NCBI GenBank assembly: GCA_018970625.1
Contig: JAGWVZ010000175.1
Span: forward strand, 1-7,349
Direction: 5' to 3'
DNA: 7,349 nt
From: Myxococcales bacterium
GTDB lineage: Bacteria; Myxococcota; Bradymonadia; REDH01
Below are positions 5,971 to 7,349 of this stretch, piece after piece. The notes under the pieces were generated by a model. That model searched no databases. It saw nothing but the letters and a program-made list of their open reading frames with translations, and was not told the origin of the DNA. The translations under genes were made by a program, and so were the position numbers. Numbering within the stretch: the first letter of the stretch is position 1; each line of letters opens with the position of its first letter.

Positions 5971-6618
5971 ATGAGGCAGCTGCGCGCATACGAGATTCGT
6001 GACCGCTTGTCAGCGAAGTCGTGGAGCATTCGTCGGGGTGTTTTCTGTCGGTGGGGCCTGCTCGTGGCCACGCTCGGTGTCACACATTCCGCCTGTTTTG
6101 ACATGGAGATCCCAGACGCCGACAATGGGGACATCGTGTTGCCCGGCCCCGATACCCCGTTGACAGATGTGGGAGTGCCCGACGCCGCGGAGTCGGACGC
6201 CGCGCAGGATGTGACGCCATCGGATATTGCTCTGCAGGATGGTGCTGAGACCGATGCGCCTTCTCGCGATGCGAGCCGTCCGGCTCCAGATCTGGTCCTC
6301 GTGCAGGAGCAGATCTTTCAGGTTTCGTGCACGCCCTGCCATACGGACCGGGTGAGCGGGGCGCTGTCATTGCGTGCGTCTGATCAGTTGTTGGATAACT
6401 TGCTCCGTGATTCCGTGCAGTTACCTGATATGCCGCGGGTCACCCCCGGTGATTTGTCTCAGTCGTACCTCTGGTTGAAGGTCACAGGTGCTCACCTCGA
6501 AGTGGGTGGACTGGGCGAGCTGATGCCTCTTGGCGCAACCCTCACGCGCGAGCAGCTCGATTTGCTGCGGCGCTGGATAGAGGAGGGCGCCGCGGGTGAG
6601 ACACCCGGTGCGCCCTGA
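5971..6618 (+). CDS. predicted lipoprotein with Asp-rich linker and single c-type haem domain
   Basis: A 215-residue exported protein. The N-terminus has basic residues (17-27) and a hydrophobic stretch (28-37) ending in THSAC. Cys42 is the likely lipidated residue, although His at -3 is unusual for a lipobox. Residues 43-108 form a low-complexity linker rich in Asp, Ala and Pro. The haem motif CTPCH is at 120-124, with His124 as the proximal ligand. GDLSQSYLWLKVTG (160-173) and ELMPLGATLTREQLDLLRRW (183-202) follow. This arrangement is typical of the cytochrome c-like domains of planctomycete and delta-proteobacterial proteins ('NPGDPxxSYLYxKLTG...MPPxGxxLxxxQxxxIxxWIxxGA'), and Met185 is a candidate distal ligand. 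It presumably faces the periplasm or cell surface and may carry electrons; the partner is unknown. ATG at 5971 has only a weak AGG upstream; TTG at 6007 would give a shorter signal peptide. The stop is 72 bases from the convergent methyltransferase gene. Confidence 0.8.
   Translation: MRQLRAYEIRDRLSAKSWSIRRGVFCRWGLLVATLGVTHSACFDMEIPDADNGDIVLPGPDTPLTDVGVPDAAESDAAQDVTPSDIALQDGAETDAPSRDASRPAPDLVLVQEQIFQVSCTPCHTDRVSGALSLRASDQLLDNLLRDSVQLPDMPRVTPGDLSQSYLWLKVTGAHLEVGGLGELMPLGATLTREQLDLLRRWIEEGAAGETPGAP
6151..6270 (+). repeat. five-residue aspartate periodicity (degenerate 15-bp repeat)
   Basis: Within the lipoprotein linker, Asp falls at residues 61, 66, 71, 76, 80, 85, 90, 95 and 100, a step of five broken once by four. 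In DNA this is a GAT/GAC codon every 15 bases from 6151, with one 12-base unit. The intervening codons are diverged, apart from a GACGCCGCG pair at 6181-6189 and 6196-6204. It could be a decayed minisatellite or a selected spacer. Confidence 0.6.
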
Positions 6619-6690
6619 TGTAACGGGATTGTCAGGGCGACGTTTGTTCGACCCCTGTGCTCACGAGAGACGAGCTGCGTGAACCCCAGG

Positions 6691-7349
6691 TCAGGTCACA
6701 TCGAACCACCCGATCAACTCGGTATGGGTGGTGGCGGGGAGCATGTCCCATGCCTCCACTCCCGACAGTCGCAGATCGGGACGTTGCGCGAGTAACCATG
6801 CGGCGTCCTGTTCAAAGGACGCCGGGTTGCAGCTCATGTACACGATTCTCGCGGCAGGCGAAGCGGCAAGCCAGGTGCGCACCGCCACATCCAGTCCGCG
6901 TCGTGGAGGGTTCACGATGACCGCGTCGGGTGTTGGCCAGCTTTCTGGAGCGGCGAAGTGACGAAGGTCCATTGTCAGCCAGGCGGCCTGTTGATTCGCG
7001 CGGGTGGAGGCGGCCCGAACGGCCTCCGGGACGACGTCGCAGCCATACACGCTGGCTCCCCGGTCCGCTGCAACCCCACCAAGGATACCCACGCCCGCAT
7101 AGAGGTCCCAGATGATTGGGCCGACCTGTGCCGCCAGCTCGCCTACTCGCTGTGACATGGCCTCTGCGACATCCAGGTTCAGCTGAAAGAATGAAGCCGG
7201 GCCGATTCTCCACTCCCGATTGGTCAGTCGCATCACGATGTCGGTCGGACCTCCCAGATGCCGAGCCTCTGCGACACGCATCACATTTCCGGGCGAGTCG
7301 TTGACGGAGAACCAGAGAGAGGCTGCGGGAAAGCACGCTTTCAATGCGT
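6691..7349 (-). CDS. 23S rRNA/tRNA 5-methyluridine methyltransferase, TrmA/RlmC/RlmD family (partial)
   Basis: The C-terminal ~219 residues of a class I SAM-dependent methyltransferase that makes 5-methyluridine in RNA. The reading frame runs off the right edge, so the N-terminal part (TRAM and/or Fe-S cluster residues, if present) is missing. Numbering from codon 7342-7344, FFQLN (52-56) is the base-binding element and DLYAGVGILGG (80-90) the SAM-binding loop. GCDVVPEAV (101-109) carries the acidic residue for the SAM ribose, NPPRRG (145-150) is motif IV, and SCNP (171-174) carries the nucleophile Cys172 (codon 6829-6831). THTELIG (206-212) supplies the general base Glu209. WDLxxGVG and VNPPRRG are closer to E. 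coli RlmC than to RlmD as I recall them, but the SCNP motif is RlmD-like, so I give no symbol. All catalytic residues in the visible part are intact. Confidence 0.9.
   Translation of the reverse strand, partial: ALKACFPAASLWFSVNDSPGNVMRVAEARHLGGPTDIVMRLTNREWRIGPASFFQLNLDVAEAMSQRVGELAAQVGPIIWDLYAGVGILGGVAADRGASVYGCDVVPEAVRAASTRANQQAAWLTMDLRHFAAPESWPTPDAVIVNPPRRGLDVAVRTWLAASPAARIVYMSCNPASFEQDAAWLLAQRPDLRLSGVEAWDMLPATTHTELIGWFDVT

Noticed and set aside
6633..6657. Hairpin with bulge between the convergent lipoprotein and methyltransferase genes
   Set aside because: The stem is interrupted (five pairs, a two-base bulge, three pairs) and is not followed by a T-run on either strand, so I do not call a terminator.
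1..7349. Search for mobile elements, CRISPR arrays, tRNA genes and phage genes
   Set aside because: No transposase or integrase motifs, regularly spaced repeats, or tRNA-like cloverleaf with conserved T-loop were seen on either strand.

Overview
The window looks like ordinary chromosomal DNA, rich in G and C with dense coding, from a free-living Gram-negative bacterium. The best lineage hint is the protein at 5971-6618. It is a predicted lipoprotein with an Asp/Ala/Pro-rich linker followed by a single c-type haem domain, a style common in Myxococcota, Bradymonadota and other delta-proteobacterial relatives. This is inference from protein style; there is no rRNA or other phylogenetic marker. 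I see no tRNA, rRNA, CRISPR array, insertion sequence or phage gene.

Left part (1-2838, + strand): a sulfur-anion transport block. A possible last few codons of an upstream gene run into two tiny YeeE/YedE-family membrane proteins that overlap by the four bases ATGA. Together they correspond to the N- and C-terminal halves of a full-length YeeE thiosulfate-type transporter. After a 111-base gap with a weak terminator-like hairpin comes a SulP-family anion permease with a C-terminal STAS domain. The grouping suggests uptake or export of inorganic sulfur anions (thiosulfate, sulfite, sulfate).

Middle (2888-4945, - strand): converging on the permease gene is a long acyl-CoA dehydrogenase (609 aa) of the type with extra N- and C-terminal domains, the FadE5/DmdC-like class. 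About 32 bases upstream of its start is a perfect 10-bp-arm palindrome, followed by a second shorter dyad with the same TGAAT/ATTCA half-sites. The palindrome core matches my recollection of operators for TetR-type fatty-acid-degradation repressors, so the gene probably answers to acyl-CoA levels. The regulator is not in the window.

Right part (4946-7349): a membrane-anchored protein on the - strand reads as a metallo-beta-lactamase fold in which nearly every metal ligand has been lost, a probable pseudoenzyme. It is divergent, across 74 bases, from the c-haem lipoprotein on the + strand. The window ends inside a 5-methyluridine RNA methyltransferase of the TrmA/RlmC/RlmD family on the - strand, cut off at its N-terminal side by the window edge.

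The most notable items are the ligand-less metallo-beta-lactamase-like protein, the double palindrome upstream of the acyl-CoA dehydrogenase, and the very regular five-residue aspartate spacing in the lipoprotein linker. I did not find a clearly new multi-gene system.
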